The notes below the pieces were generated by a model. That model was not told the DNA's origin, searched no databases, and was given only the letters and a program-made list of their open reading frames with translations. DNA of 64,000 nucleotides from Petropleomorpha daqingensis. Lineage in GTDB: Bacteria > Actinomycetota > Actinomycetes > Mycobacteriales > Geodermatophilaceae. The translations under genes were made by a program, and so were the position numbers. The stretch is taken from the NCBI RefSeq assembly GCF_013408985.1, contig NZ_JACBZT010000001.1, forward strand, positions 124,001 to 188,000. Reading direction: 5' to 3'. Shown here piece after piece: positions 24,322 through 32,843 of the stretch. How positions within the stretch are numbered: position 1 is the stretch's first letter; the number at the start of each line of letters is the position of its first letter.

Positions 24322-25356
24322 ATGCGCGCAGTGCAGTACCTGTCGGTGGGCGGCGGACCCGAGGTCGTCGAGATCCCGACACCCGATCCCGGCCCCGGGC
24401 AGATCCGGCTGGAGGTCACCGCGGCGGGGCTGTGCCACTCGGACTGGTTCGTCATGGGGCTGCCCGCCGAGCAGTACGCGTACGGGCTGCCGCTGACGCT
24501 CGGCCACGAGGGGGTCGGCGTCGTCGACGCGCTCGGCGCCGGCGTGACCGGGGTGGCCGAGGGCGATCCGGTCGCCGTCTACGGGCCGTGGGGGTGCGGG
24601 CTGTGCCACGCCTGCGCCCGCGGGGCGGAGAACTACTGCCCGCGTGCGGGCTCGCTCGGCATCGCGCCGCCCGGGCTGGGCGCGCCCGGGGCGCTCGCCG
24701 AGCACCTGATCGTCGACGACGTCCGGCACCTCGTGCCGCTCGGCGACCTCGACCCAGTGGCGACCGTGTCGCTCACCGACGCCGGGCTCACGCCGTACCA
24801 CGCGATCGTCTCCAGCCTGTCCGCGCTGCCGGCGGGCAGCACCGCCGTCGTCATCGGCGCCGGCGGTCTCGGGCACGTCGGCATCCAGATCCTGCGGGCG
24901 ATCACCGGCGCCACCGTGATCGCGCTGGACATCAGCGAGGAGAAGCTCGCGCTGGCCAAGGACGTCGGCGCGCACCACGCGCTGCCGTCGAACGCCGAGG
25001 CGGTCGACGCGATCCGGGAGATGACGGGCGGGGTCGGCGCGCAGGCGGTGTTCGACTTCGTCGGGGCGACCCCGACGCTGGAGATCGCCCGGCAGTCGGT
25101 AGCGCTGGACGGCGTCGTCCAGATCGTCGGCATCGGTGGCGGCGTGATGACGACCGGCTTCTTCGCCACGCCGTTCGGGGCCTCGGTGCGCGCGCCGTAC
25201 TGGGGAATGCGCAGCGAGCTGATGGAGGTGCTCGACCTGGCGCGGGCCGGCGCGATCCACGTCGAGGTCGAGCGGTACGGCATCGAGCAGGCGCCGGAGG
25301 CCTACCAGCGGCTGCACGACGGGGCGGTGCGCGGCCGCGCCGTCGTCGTCCCCTGA
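24322..25356 (+). CDS. Zinc-dependent NAD alcohol dehydrogenase, secondary-alcohol (ADH-A) type
   Basis: 344 residues from ATG 24322 with GGGGG 7 bases upstream. The sequence follows medium-chain zinc dehydrogenases: catalytic zinc ligands in AGLCHSDWF and LTLGHEGVG, four structural Cys in CGLCHACARGAENYC, and the Rossmann motif GAGGLGHVGIQIL with an acidic residue (ALDISEEK) for NAD. Segments such as PAEQYAYGLPLTLGHEGVG, YGPWGCGLCHACARG and APYWGMRSELMEV recall Rhodococcus ruber ADH-A, a broad secondary alcohol dehydrogenase, very closely. Likely reaction: secondary alcohol to ketone. TACGGT at 24294-24299 may be part of its promoter. Confidence 0.92.
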   Translation: MRAVQYLSVGGGPEVVEIPTPDPGPGQIRLEVTAAGLCHSDWFVMGLPAEQYAYGLPLTLGHEGVGVVDALGAGVTGVAEGDPVAVYGPWGCGLCHACARGAENYCPRAGSLGIAPPGLGAPGALAEHLIVDDVRHLVPLGDLDPVATVSLTDAGLTPYHAIVSSLSALPAGSTAVVIGAGGLGHVGIQILRAITGATVIALDISEEKLALAKDVGAHHALPSNAEAVDAIREMTGGVGAQAVFDFVGATPTLEIARQSVALDGVVQIVGIGGGVMTTGFFATPFGASVRAPYWGMRSELMEVLDLARAGAIHVEVERYGIEQAPEAYQRLHDGAVRGRAVVVP

Positions 25357-25357
25357 T

Positions 25358-26014
25358 CTACCGACCGGGCCGGACCAGCCCGGTCTCGTAGGCGAGGACG
25401 ACGGCCTGCGCGCGGTCGCGCAGGCCGAGCTTGGCGAACACGCGGCTGACGTGCGTCTTCGCGGTCTGCTCGACGACCACGAGCTCCTCGGCGATCTCCC
25501 GGTTGGACAGCCCGCGGCCGACCAGCCGCAGCACCTCGGTCTCCCGCGGGGTGAGCGCGGCCAGCGTCGGCGGGACGACGGTCGTGGCCGGACCGGTGGC
25601 CAGGTAGTGCGCGATGAGCCGCTGCGTCACCTCGGGGGCGAGCAGCGCCTCCCCCGCCGCGACGACCCGGATGGCGTGCAGCAGCTCGGCGGCCGGCGCG
25701 TGCTTGAGCAGGAAGCCGCTCGCACCGGCGCGCAGCGCGGCGTAGATGTGGTCGTCGAGGTCGAACGTGGTCAGCACCAGCACCTTCGGCGCCGGCTCCT
25801 CGGCGAGCAGGATCTTCGTCGCCTCGATGCCGTCCAGGCGTGGCATGCGGACGTCCATGAGGACGACGTCCGGCGTGACCTTGCGCGCGACCTCGACCGC
25901 CTCCTGGCCGTCGCCGGCGGTGCCGAGCACCGCGATGTCCTCCTGAGCGGCCAGCAGCGCGGCGAACCCCTCGCGGACCATCGACTGGTCGTCGACGACG
26001 AGCACTCCGATCAC
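25358..26014 (-). CDS. NarL/LuxR-family response regulator
   Basis: 218 residues from GTG 26014, which overlaps the sensor kinase stop (GTGA). The receiver has the acidic pocket VVDD, phospho-acceptor Asp54 in VVLMDVRMP, Thr82 and Lys104 (GFLLKHAPA). The C-terminal LuxR-type helix-turn-helix is LTPRETEVLRLVGRGLSNREIAEELVV then AKTHVSRVFAKLGLRDRAQAV. It is the output partner of the kinase encoded just upstream. Genes controlled are not visible; the divergent or adjacent alcohol dehydrogenase and the alpha/beta hydrolases are candidates only by position. Confidence 0.95.
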   Translation of the reverse strand: MIGVLVVDDQSMVREGFAALLAAQEDIAVLGTAGDGQEAVEVARKVTPDVVLMDVRMPRLDGIEATKILLAEEPAPKVLVLTTFDLDDHIYAALRAGASGFLLKHAPAAELLHAIRVVAAGEALLAPEVTQRLIAHYLATGPATTVVPPTLAALTPRETEVLRLVGRGLSNREIAEELVVVEQTAKTHVSRVFAKLGLRDRAQAVVLAYETGLVRPGR

Positions 26015-27276
26015 GCGGGCGCCCCGAGCGGCAGCTCCGCGAGCAGCTCGAAGCCGCCGTCGAGGGTCGGCGCGGCCTGGACCGTCCCGCCGTGCAGCGC
26101 GGCCCGCTCGACCATGCCGGGCAGCCCGTTGCCGCCGCCGGGTGCGGCGGGGGCCGTCGTCCCGCGGCCGTTGACGATCTCGATCCGCAGGACGCCGTCC
26201 TCGGGCGCGATCCGCACCCGGACCGGCGCGCCGGGCGCGTGCTGGGCGGCGTTGGCGATGCCCTGCTGGACGATCCGGTAGGCCGACAGCCCCAGCGCCG
26301 GGAACACCTCGGGCAGGTGCAGCTCCCACTGCAGCTCGGCGCCGGCGGCCCGCGCGGAGCGGAGCAGCTGCTCGAGGTCGGGCAGCCCGGGCTGCGGCGC
26401 GCGCTCGGCGCCGTCGTCGGAGCGCAGCACGCCGAGCAGGTTCTGCATCTCGGCCAGCGACTGCCGGGCCTCGTTGGCGACCTCGGCGAACTCCAGCCGC
26501 ACCGGCGGGGGGACGTCGCCGAGCCGGTAGGGCGCGGTCTCCGCGCGCACCGCGATCATCGACATGGAGTGCGCGACGACGTCGTGCATCTCCCGCGCGA
26601 TCCGCGCCCTCTCCGCCAGGGCGCCCTGCCGTGCCAGTGCCTCGTTGGTGCGCGCCTGCTCGTCGTGCAGCGCGGCGCGCGCTCGTTGCCGCGCGCCGAG
26701 CGCGGCGCCGAGGACCAGCGGCGCGGTCAGCCCGATGAACGAGGGCAGCCGCGACCCGGGCGCCACGTCGTACGGCTGCCACGCGCCGCACAGGAACCAG
26801 GCGAGCCACGACACGAGGACGACGCCGACCAGCGCGCGGCCCCGCGCCGCCCACGCGGCCAGCAGCAGCACCGGCCCCCACAGCAGCCAGTTCCACGGCT
26901 CGAGCACGGCCACCGGGTACGGCGGCGCCGGGATCAGCAGGATCCGCAGCACGACCATCCAGCCGGTCACGATCAGCCAGCCGTCCAGCGGCCGGCGCGG
27001 GGCGATGGCCAGCCCGGCCGCGGCGGGCAGGAGGTAGAGGAAGGCCAGCCCGCCGACGATGTCCCGCCCGTCGAGGACGGCGCCCGCGGTCGCGATGCAG
27101 ACGATCAGCCCGTACAGCCCGAAGACGACGGTGGCCAGGACGTCGCCGCGGCGGATGCGGGCCCACGGGGCGACCCAGGTGTGCGGCTGCGGGCGGACGG
27201 CGGCCAGCACCGACTCCCACGCACCGGACGCGGTCCGGGTCGCGGCGCTGCGCAGGAGCTGGGTCTGCTGGCTCAT
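26011..27276 (-). CDS. NarL-type sensor histidine kinase (HisKA_3)
   Basis: 421 residues. Four to six membrane helices span residues about 45-195, with no large extracellular sensor domain, so it probably senses membrane or envelope state. The HisKA_3 phosphorylation site is ERARIAREMHDVVAHSMSM (His231). The ATPase domain shows an N-box-like QQGIANAAQHA and a Gly-rich lid GGGNGLPGMVERAALHGG. It belongs to the large actinobacterial NarX/DesK-type family (LiaS-like). The start overlaps nothing upstream; the gene is divergent from the signal-peptide-bearing hydrolase. It pairs with the response regulator through a 4-base overlap. Confidence 0.94.
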   Translation of the reverse strand: MSQQTQLLRSAATRTASGAWESVLAAVRPQPHTWVAPWARIRRGDVLATVVFGLYGLIVCIATAGAVLDGRDIVGGLAFLYLLPAAAGLAIAPRRPLDGWLIVTGWMVVLRILLIPAPPYPVAVLEPWNWLLWGPVLLLAAWAARGRALVGVVLVSWLAWFLCGAWQPYDVAPGSRLPSFIGLTAPLVLGAALGARQRARAALHDEQARTNEALARQGALAERARIAREMHDVVAHSMSMIAVRAETAPYRLGDVPPPVRLEFAEVANEARQSLAEMQNLLGVLRSDDGAERAPQPGLPDLEQLLRSARAAGAELQWELHLPEVFPALGLSAYRIVQQGIANAAQHAPGAPVRVRIAPEDGVLRIEIVNGRGTTAPAAPGGGNGLPGMVERAALHGGTVQAAPTLDGGFELLAELPLGAPA

Positions 27277-27430
27277 CGTGCGCCGACAGTAGCCGCGGGA
27301 GGTTGGTGCGGGCGTCCCTCCGGAAGGGCATCTCGACCCCCTACCGCGGTAGCACGCGCACGGTGGTGGGAGCCCGGCGTAGCGGCCGAAGACTGCTCCG
27401 CAGCGTGACGATCCGCGGTGCCGGTCTGCC

Positions 27431-27436
27431 TACCTT
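27431..27436 (+). promoter_or_regulatory. -10 box of a short-leader or leaderless transcript
   Basis: TACCTT ends 8 bases before the GTG at 27445, leaving no room for a ribosome site. This fits transcription starting at or just before the start codon. Confidence 0.45.
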
Positions 27437-27444
27437 CGGGCAGC

Positions 27445-28290
27445 GTGCGCTTCCCGCTGATCGCTTCCCTCGTCGCCCTGTTCTCGCTGGTCGAGGCCCT
27501 GGCCGTGCTCGTCCAGCCGGCCGCCGCTCAGTCTGTCGGGCCGGTTGGACTCGACGCTCCGTGCGCTGCCGCCCTGGCCGCGCGGCTCACCGACGGTGAC
27601 GACGTCCGAGTGCTCGGCTGTGATCCCGCCGGCCGCGGCCGCGCGGTGGTCGCGCTCGGCGATCCGGCGACCGCGCCGAACGTAGTGGTGCTCGTGCCGG
27701 GCGCCGACATCGACCTGGCCACGCTCGACGATCCAGCGCATCCGGACAAGCGCCCGTTCGGCTGGGCGCGGTCCCTCTACTCCGATGCCCCCGACACCGC
27801 CGTCGTCCTGTGGGTCGGCTACCCGACGCCGCAGGGGCTCGGGCGCGATGCGGCCACCGGCCGGCTGGCGCGGGCCGCCGTCCCGGCGCTGGCCGAGGAG
27901 GTTGCCGCGCTGCACGACCGGCCGGTCGGGCCTCCGCACCTGACGGTGATCGGGCACAGCTACGGCGCCGTCGTCGTCACCCTGGCCGCGCACGAGCTCG
28001 CGGCCGACGACCTGGTGCTGCTGGCCAGCCCGGGTGCGCGGGTGGACGACGTGGCCGGCTTGCACACGACCGCGCGGGTGTTCGCGGCCCGCGGGCCGGA
28101 CGACTGGATCAGGTTCGTGCCGCACATCGAGCTGGGCGACCTGGGGCACGGCGCGGACCCGGTCGATCCGTGGTTCGGCGCGGTGCGGCTGCCGGCCGGT
28201 GACGTGGTCGGGCACGACGGCTACTTCCGGGCCGGGACGGCGTCGCTGGCCGCGATGGCGGCCGTGGTGTCGAGCGGGGTCCGGTCGTGA
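27445..28290 (+). CDS. Secreted DUF1023-type alpha/beta hydrolase
   Basis: 281 residues from GTG 27445, chosen because it gives a proper signal peptide (RFPLIASLVALFSLVEALAVLV, cleavage after AAAQS). The DUF1023 core follows: NVVVLVPGADIDLATLDD, VVLWVGYPTPQGLGRDA, and the nucleophile elbow VIGHSYGAVVV (Ser), ending with WFGAVRLPAGDVVGHDGYF. This family is common in secreted or membrane-linked actinobacterial proteins of unknown substrate. The next gene starts inside its stop (GTGA), giving a two-gene unit of two different alpha/beta hydrolases. Confidence 0.87.
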   Translation: MRFPLIASLVALFSLVEALAVLVQPAAAQSVGPVGLDAPCAAALAARLTDGDDVRVLGCDPAGRGRAVVALGDPATAPNVVVLVPGADIDLATLDDPAHPDKRPFGWARSLYSDAPDTAVVLWVGYPTPQGLGRDAATGRLARAAVPALAEEVAALHDRPVGPPHLTVIGHSYGAVVVTLAAHELAADDLVLLASPGARVDDVAGLHTTARVFAARGPDDWIRFVPHIELGDLGHGADPVDPWFGAVRLPAGDVVGHDGYFRAGTASLAAMAAVVSSGVRS

Positions 28291-29207
28291 GGCACCCGTG
28301 GGCGGCGGTCGTCGGGTGGACGACGACGATCGCGACGGCGACGACGCCGTGGCTGCTGGAGCCGCCGCTGTGGGTGCGGCTGGTGGCCGCCGTGCTGGCC
28401 GGGCTGACTGCCTGGGGTGCCGCGCGGGCCGTCGGCGGGCTGGTGGCCGGCGTGCGCAACGTGCTGCGCGGGCGGGCGCATTCGCCGCGGCTGGCGGTCG
28501 GGCTGGCGGCCGCGCTGGTGCTGGCCGGCTGCGCGGCGCCCTCGTCGCGTGCCCCGGACGAGGTCGCGGCGGAAGCCACAAGGGCGCAGTTGGCGGAATC
28601 GAACGGGCTGGCGCGCTCGACGATCCTGGTCGCGATCCCCACCGGGTCGGGCTGGGTGGACGAGGGGGCGGTGTCGTCCCTGTCGCGGCTGACCGGTGGC
28701 GATCTCGCGGTGGTCTCGGTGCCGTACGCGCACCACCCGAGCTGGGTCGAGTTCCTGCTCGGCACCGGCCGGGCGACGCGGTCGGCGACGGCGGTGCTGC
28801 GGGCGGTGCGGGACGAGGTGTCCGCGCTGCCCGTCGCCCGGCGGCCACGGGTGCTGATCTTCGGGGAGAGCCTGGGCGCGACGGCGGCGGCTGCGGCGGT
28901 GCAGGAGGTCGGCGGGGTCGACGGGTGCCTGCTGGTCGGCCGGCCGGGGTCGGCGGGGGGCGATCCGGTGCCGGGCTGCACCGACGTCCGCAACGACGAC
29001 GACCCGATCCCGTGGTGGCGGCCCGGCGCGCTGGTGAGCCCGCGGGCTGGGCTGCCGTGGCTACCCGGGGTGACGTTCTGGCAGCTGACCGGCGGCATGG
29101 TCACCTCGCTCGACCAGCCCCTCGGCCACGGCCACCGCTACGGCACGACCCTCGCTGACGACTGGGCCCAACTGCTGCCCGAATCCATCGGCGCGATGAG
29201 TCGTTGA
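28287..29207 (+). CDS. Membrane alpha/beta hydrolase (PF10081-like)
   Basis: 306 residues from GTG 28287. Two hydrophobic segments lie in the first 45 residues, and a second hydrophobic stretch ends in LVLAGCA (about 72-81), which looks like a lipobox inside the protein. The catalytic part has TILVAIPTGSGWVDEGAVSSL, YAHHPSWVEFLLG and the elbow LIFGESLGATAA (Ser), the pattern of the Abhydrolase_9 family; DDPIPWW and GHGHRYG hold the presumed acid and His. It is translationally coupled to the DUF1023 protein. The function of the family is not established; an envelope esterase is plausible. Confidence 0.83.
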   Translation: MRHPWAAVVGWTTTIATATTPWLLEPPLWVRLVAAVLAGLTAWGAARAVGGLVAGVRNVLRGRAHSPRLAVGLAAALVLAGCAAPSSRAPDEVAAEATRAQLAESNGLARSTILVAIPTGSGWVDEGAVSSLSRLTGGDLAVVSVPYAHHPSWVEFLLGTGRATRSATAVLRAVRDEVSALPVARRPRVLIFGESLGATAAAAAVQEVGGVDGCLLVGRPGSAGGDPVPGCTDVRNDDDPIPWWRPGALVSPRAGLPWLPGVTFWQLTGGMVTSLDQPLGHGHRYGTTLADDWAQLLPESIGAMSR

Positions 29208-29368
29208 CCGAGGCAGCACGACCTGGAAGCTGATTACTCAGAGCGAGCGAAGCGGGCCGTGCCGCATCGGGTGCGCGGCGTTGCGGGAACCTGTGAAAGT
29301 TCTCAGGAGCGGACCGGTTCCGAACTGCGGAGGTTCCGCGGTTCCGTTGGTCGCCCGAGAAGCGCGGC

Positions 29369-30916
29369 ATGGGGGACGACAGCATGGCCCTGCGACATGT
29401 GACGACCGCCGCGGTAGCGGCGGGCCTCACCGTGGGCGCGCTGCTCGCGATGCCGGACATGCCGGGGCGTGCGGCCGACGGGGCGGCTCAGGTGGTCACC
29501 AGCGAGGCGTCCCTGCAGGTCCCGACCGCCGCCGCGCCGACGAGGCACGGCGTCCCCTCTACCGCCGCCGCGGCCTCGACGACGACACCGACAGCGACGT
29601 CGACGGCCGAACCGGTACCCGGCGACGTTCCCCCGGCCGCGTTGCAGCCCGTCGGCGACGTCTCGGCGCTGACCGCGAGCGGCATCCCGGAGACCGCCCT
29701 CGACGCGTACCGGCAGGCGGCCGCGGGCGCACCGTGCTCGATCGACTGGTCGCTGCTGGCCGCGATCGGGCGGGTGGAGTCCAACCACGGCCGGTTCGGC
29801 GGGGCGTCGCTGCACACCGACGGCCTGTCCGCGCCGCCGATCCTCGGCCCGGCGCTGAACGGCGTCGGGTTCGCGCTGATCACCGATACCGACGGCGGCG
29901 TCCTGGACGGCGACGCCACGCTCGACCGCGCCGTCGGGCCGATGCAGTTCATCCCGTCGACCTGGGCGCTGTACGGACGCGACGGCAACGGCGACGGCCG
30001 CAAGGACCCGTTCAACATCTACGACGCGACCGCGGCGGCCGCGGACTACTTGTGCACGGCGGGCGGCGACCTGTCCACGGTGGCCGGCCAGGCCCGGGCG
30101 GTGTTCGCCTACAACCATTCCGACACCTACGTGGCGACGGTGCTCAACCTCGCCGCCGCGTACGCCGGCACCGTGCCGCCGGTGATCCCGCCGACGCCCA
30201 TCGAGCAGGCGCCGACGCCGCCGGTCAACCCGGCTCCGCCGCCCGCAGTCATCACGGAGGCGCCGGCCGCCCCGGCCGCGACACCGAGCGAGACTTCACC
30301 GCCGCCGGTCCTGGCCGCGCCGCAGACCCCGGTGACGCCGGCGGAGACCACGACGCCTGCCGGGACCACCACACCACCGGCGGAGACCACGACCCCACCG
30401 GCCGGGACGACGACGCCGCCCACCACGACCACGCCGCCGACCACGACGACTCCCCCGACCACGACACCGCCGACCACGACACCGCCAACGACGACGACTC
30501 CCCCGACCACCACGCCGCCGTCCGACACGACGACACCCCCGACGACCACGACACCGCCGCCCACGACCACCCCGCCGTCGACGACCACCCCGCCGTCGAC
30601 GACCCCGTCGTGCCCGACGCTGACGGTCGACGTCCTCAACACCAGCGGCGATCCCGCGGTGGCCGACCAGGCGACCAGCTACCTGCAGGCGCCGGGCGTC
30701 GTGGTCGGCACGGTGACGACGAACAGCGCCGCGGCGAGCAACGCGATCGAGTACCCGGCCGCGCAGCAGGATCAGGCGACGCAGTTCGCGCAGGCGGTCG
30801 GCGTCCCAGGACTGCTGGTGGCCGCGGACGTGCCGGACGTGACCGTCGTCCTCGGCCCGGACAACGCCGACCTGCTGGCCGCACTGCACGCCTTCCCCGG
30901 CCTGACCTGCGGCTGA
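29369..30916 (+). CDS. Secreted lytic transglycosylase with Pro/Thr linker and LytR_C domain
   Basis: 515 residues from ATG 29369 (ATG 29384, better placed after GGGGGA, is equally possible). A signal peptide comes first, then a transglycosylase core: IDWSLLAAIGRVESNHGRFGG (catalytic Glu), AVGPMQFIPSTWALYG, an acidic DGNGDGRKDPFNIYDATAA loop typical of MltB-like enzymes, and FAYNHSDTYVATVLNLAAAY. Residues about 325-412 are a low-complexity PPTTTT linker. The C-terminal 100 residues (LTVDVLNTSGDPAVADQATS ... VTVVLGPDNADLLAALHAF) match the LytR C-terminal domain, thought to bind wall polymer. It cuts glycan strands in peptidoglycan remodelling. Confidence 0.9.
   Translation: MGDDSMALRHVTTAAVAAGLTVGALLAMPDMPGRAADGAAQVVTSEASLQVPTAAAPTRHGVPSTAAAASTTTPTATSTAEPVPGDVPPAALQPVGDVSALTASGIPETALDAYRQAAAGAPCSIDWSLLAAIGRVESNHGRFGGASLHTDGLSAPPILGPALNGVGFALITDTDGGVLDGDATLDRAVGPMQFIPSTWALYGRDGNGDGRKDPFNIYDATAAAADYLCTAGGDLSTVAGQARAVFAYNHSDTYVATVLNLAAAYAGTVPPVIPPTPIEQAPTPPVNPAPPPAVITEAPAAPAATPSETSPPPVLAAPQTPVTPAETTTPAGTTTPPAETTTPPAGTTTPPTTTTPPTTTTPPTTTPPTTTPPTTTTPPTTTPPSDTTTPPTTTTPPPTTTPPSTTTPPSTTPSCPTLTVDVLNTSGDPAVADQATSYLQAPGVVVGTVTTNSAAASNAIEYPAAQQDQATQFAQAVGVPGLLVAADVPDVTVVLGPDNADLLAALHAFPGLTCG
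30340..30610 (+). repeat. Low-complexity coding repeat (Pro-Thr-Thr-Thr linker)
   Basis: Within the lytic transglycosylase gene, about 270 bases are built from variants of CCGACCACGACGACT encoding PPTTTT units. It is prone to slippage and is the most repetitive stretch in the window. Confidence 0.85.
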
Positions 30917-30922
30917 GACGCC

Positions 30923-30954
30923 GGTGCCCCGGTCGCTCGAGCGACCGGGGCACC
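30923..30954. terminator. Perfect 32-base palindrome, bidirectional terminator
   Basis: Two uninterrupted 16-base arms (30923-30938 and 30939-30954, centre CTCGAG) lie 6 bases after the transglycosylase stop and upstream of the convergent DUF4352 stop. A weak GTTACC follows; high-GC actinobacteria often lack a T-run. Confidence 0.8.
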
Positions 30955-31005
30955 GTTACCTGCGCAGTCAGCGGCCGGGAAGAGATCATCCCGTCCGCGG
31001 CGTCG

Positions 31006-31638
31006 TCACTGGAGGGCGACGGTCACGCCACCGGAGAACATCGAGTCGTGCAGCTCGATGGAGGTCGGGACCATGCCGGCGGGGACGTCGAAGACGACCT
31101 TGCTGCTCAGCGTGTTGCCCGGGTTGATCTCCTCGTACAGCGAGTCCGCGTTCTCCATGTAGACGGCGGCCTCGCTGTCGGCCGAGAACTCCTGCCCCTG
31201 AGCGTTGAACAGGCTCGCGTTGTCCCCGAAGAAGCTCTGGGGCTTGTCGCCGACGTTGGAGACGGTCAGGTCGACGACGCAGAACTGCCCCTGGGCCGTG
31301 GTGTTGAAGTACTGGTTGCCGATCTCGGTCTGGCTGCAGTCGACGCCGTTGACGACGAAGCTGAACTTGCCGTCGGCAGCGGGCTGACCGATGCCGGCGT
31401 CCGCGTCGCTGTTGTCCGGAGCAGCAGCGGCAGTGTCACCCGAGGCGGCACCATCGGCCGTGGCTTCGCCGGCGTCGGCAGCGGTGCCGGATGTCGATCC
31501 GCTGCCCTTGCCGCCGCTGATGGCGCTACCGATGATGGCGATGACGGTGAGGCCCGCGAGCACGAGGAACCACGTCTTCTTGAAGAAGGGCTTCTTCGTC
31601 GGAGCCGGCGGCTGGGGCGCGTCGATCAGCTGGGTCAT
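31006..31638 (-). CDS. DUF4352 membrane-anchored protein
   Basis: 210 residues from ATG 31638 with GGAAGAG upstream. Residues 20-42 form an N-terminal membrane anchor after KKPFFKK (inside-positive), then a Gly/Ala/Ser/Asp-rich linker of about 50 residues. The exported C-terminal domain has the DUF4352 immunoglobulin-like pattern: KFSFVVNGVDCSQTEIG, GQFCVVDLTVSNVGDKPQSF, NAQGQEFSADSEAAVY, INPGNTLSSKVVFDVPAG. Two Cys probably form a disulphide. Domains like this are carried on surface lipoproteins and telomeric-repeat-like proteins of unknown role. Confidence 0.88.
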   Translation of the reverse strand: MTQLIDAPQPPAPTKKPFFKKTWFLVLAGLTVIAIIGSAISGGKGSGSTSGTAADAGEATADGAASGDTAAAAPDNSDADAGIGQPAADGKFSFVVNGVDCSQTEIGNQYFNTTAQGQFCVVDLTVSNVGDKPQSFFGDNASLFNAQGQEFSADSEAAVYMENADSLYEEINPGNTLSSKVVFDVPAGMVPTSIELHDSMFSGGVTVALQ

Positions 31639-31835
31639 TGCTCTTCCGTTCCAGGTGGTGATGCGGCGACCCGACAGGCGCGAAGTGCGCCGGCTCACCA
31701 GTCGCCGGCGAGACCTGGGCACCCTCACACGCGCCGAGACGCTTTCTCGCCATTTCCGGACGAAGTCGTCCGCATCAGCACCTGCAGTCCCAGCAACCTC
31801 CCAGCCAACGCACAGCCGATCCGGCTACGCGACTC

Positions 31836-32789
31836 CTACCCCGCGACGACGCGGATCGGCTCGCCGGCCAGCCAGGCGGCGACGTCGTCGACGGCGTCGC
31901 GGTAGAAGACCTCGTAGGTCTTCTCGGTGACGTAGCCCAGGTGCGGCGTGAGGACGGCGCGGCGCATCTCGCGCAGCGGGTGGTGCTTGGGCAGCGGCTC
32001 CTGGTCGAAGACGTCGAGCCCGGCGCCGTGGATCGCCCCGCCGCGCAGCGCCTCGACCAGCGCGTGCTCGTCGACGATCGGCCCGCGCGAGGTGTTGACC
32101 AGGATCGCGGTCGGCTTCATCAGCGACAGCTCCTCGCGGCCGATCAGCCCGGTGGTCCGGTCGGACAGCTGCAGGTGGATGGTGACGACGTCCGAGGTCG
32201 ACACCAGCTCCTCCTTCGACGCCCGCCGGACGCCGATCTCGGACGCGCGCTCGTCGGTGAGGTTCTCGCTCCACGCGACGACGTCCATCTCGAACGCCTG
32301 CCCGATCCGGGCGACCCGTGAGCCGAGTCGGCCCAGCCCGATCACGCCCAGGGTCGATCCGGCGAGGTCGAGGCCGACCGTCTGCTGCCAGCCGCCGGCG
32401 CGGACCGAGGCGTCCTCCTGCGGGATGTGCCGGGCGACGGCGAGGATCAGCGCCCAGGTCAGCTCGGCGGCCCCCGGCGGGTGCGCCCCGGTGCCGCACA
32501 CCGTGACGCCGTGCTCGTTCGCCGCGGCGACGTCGATCGACTTGTTGGCGGCGCCGGTGGTGATCAGCAGCTTCAGGTTCGGCAGCCGCTCGAGCAGGCC
32601 GCGCGGGAACGGCGTCCGCTCGCGCATGGCGACGACGACGTCGAACGGCTGCAGCCGGCGCACGAGCGTCTCGCGGTCGTCGACGTGGTCGGCGAACTCC
32701 ACCACCTCGACCGCCTCGGGCAGCAGCGACCAGTCGGCGTAGGTCGCGGCCACGTACTGGTAGTCGTCGAGGACGGCGATGCGGTGCAC
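31836..32789 (-). CDS. D-2-hydroxyacid dehydrogenase (NAD-dependent)
   Basis: 317 residues from GTG 32789. The NAD-binding fold has GVIGLGRLGSRVARIGQAF and the catalytic triad is intact: Arg in VNTSRGPIVDE, Glu in VFDQEPLP, His in LTPHLGYVTEKTYEVF. The ending, with HLGYVT rather than HIGG, matches a phosphoglycerate-dehydrogenase-like actinobacterial group. TAGACC lies 6 bases before the GTG, so this transcript may be leaderless, and the divergent gene at 32844 shows the same arrangement. Reaction: reduction of a 2-oxoacid or the reverse; substrate unknown. Confidence 0.92.
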   Translation of the reverse strand: MHRIAVLDDYQYVAATYADWSLLPEAVEVVEFADHVDDRETLVRRLQPFDVVVAMRERTPFPRGLLERLPNLKLLITTGAANKSIDVAAANEHGVTVCGTGAHPPGAAELTWALILAVARHIPQEDASVRAGGWQQTVGLDLAGSTLGVIGLGRLGSRVARIGQAFEMDVVAWSENLTDERASEIGVRRASKEELVSTSDVVTIHLQLSDRTTGLIGREELSLMKPTAILVNTSRGPIVDEHALVEALRGGAIHGAGLDVFDQEPLPKHHPLREMRRAVLTPHLGYVTEKTYEVFYRDAVDDVAAWLAGEPIRVVAG

Positions 32790-32830
32790 GCCGACGGTCT
32801 ACACCTGGACACCGACCGGGGTCGACGCCC

Positions 32831-32836
32831 TACGGT
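32831..32836 (+). promoter_or_regulatory. -10 box of a leaderless transcript
   Basis: TACGGT ends 7 bases before GTG 32844, the spacing expected when transcription starts on the start codon. No purine-rich ribosome site is present. Confidence 0.55.
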
Positions 32837-32843
32837 GGCCGAC

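Noticed and set aside
30340-30610. CRISPR-like repetition
   Set aside because: The repeats are in-frame Pro/Thr codons within a signal-peptide-bearing protein, with no spacers and no cas genes.
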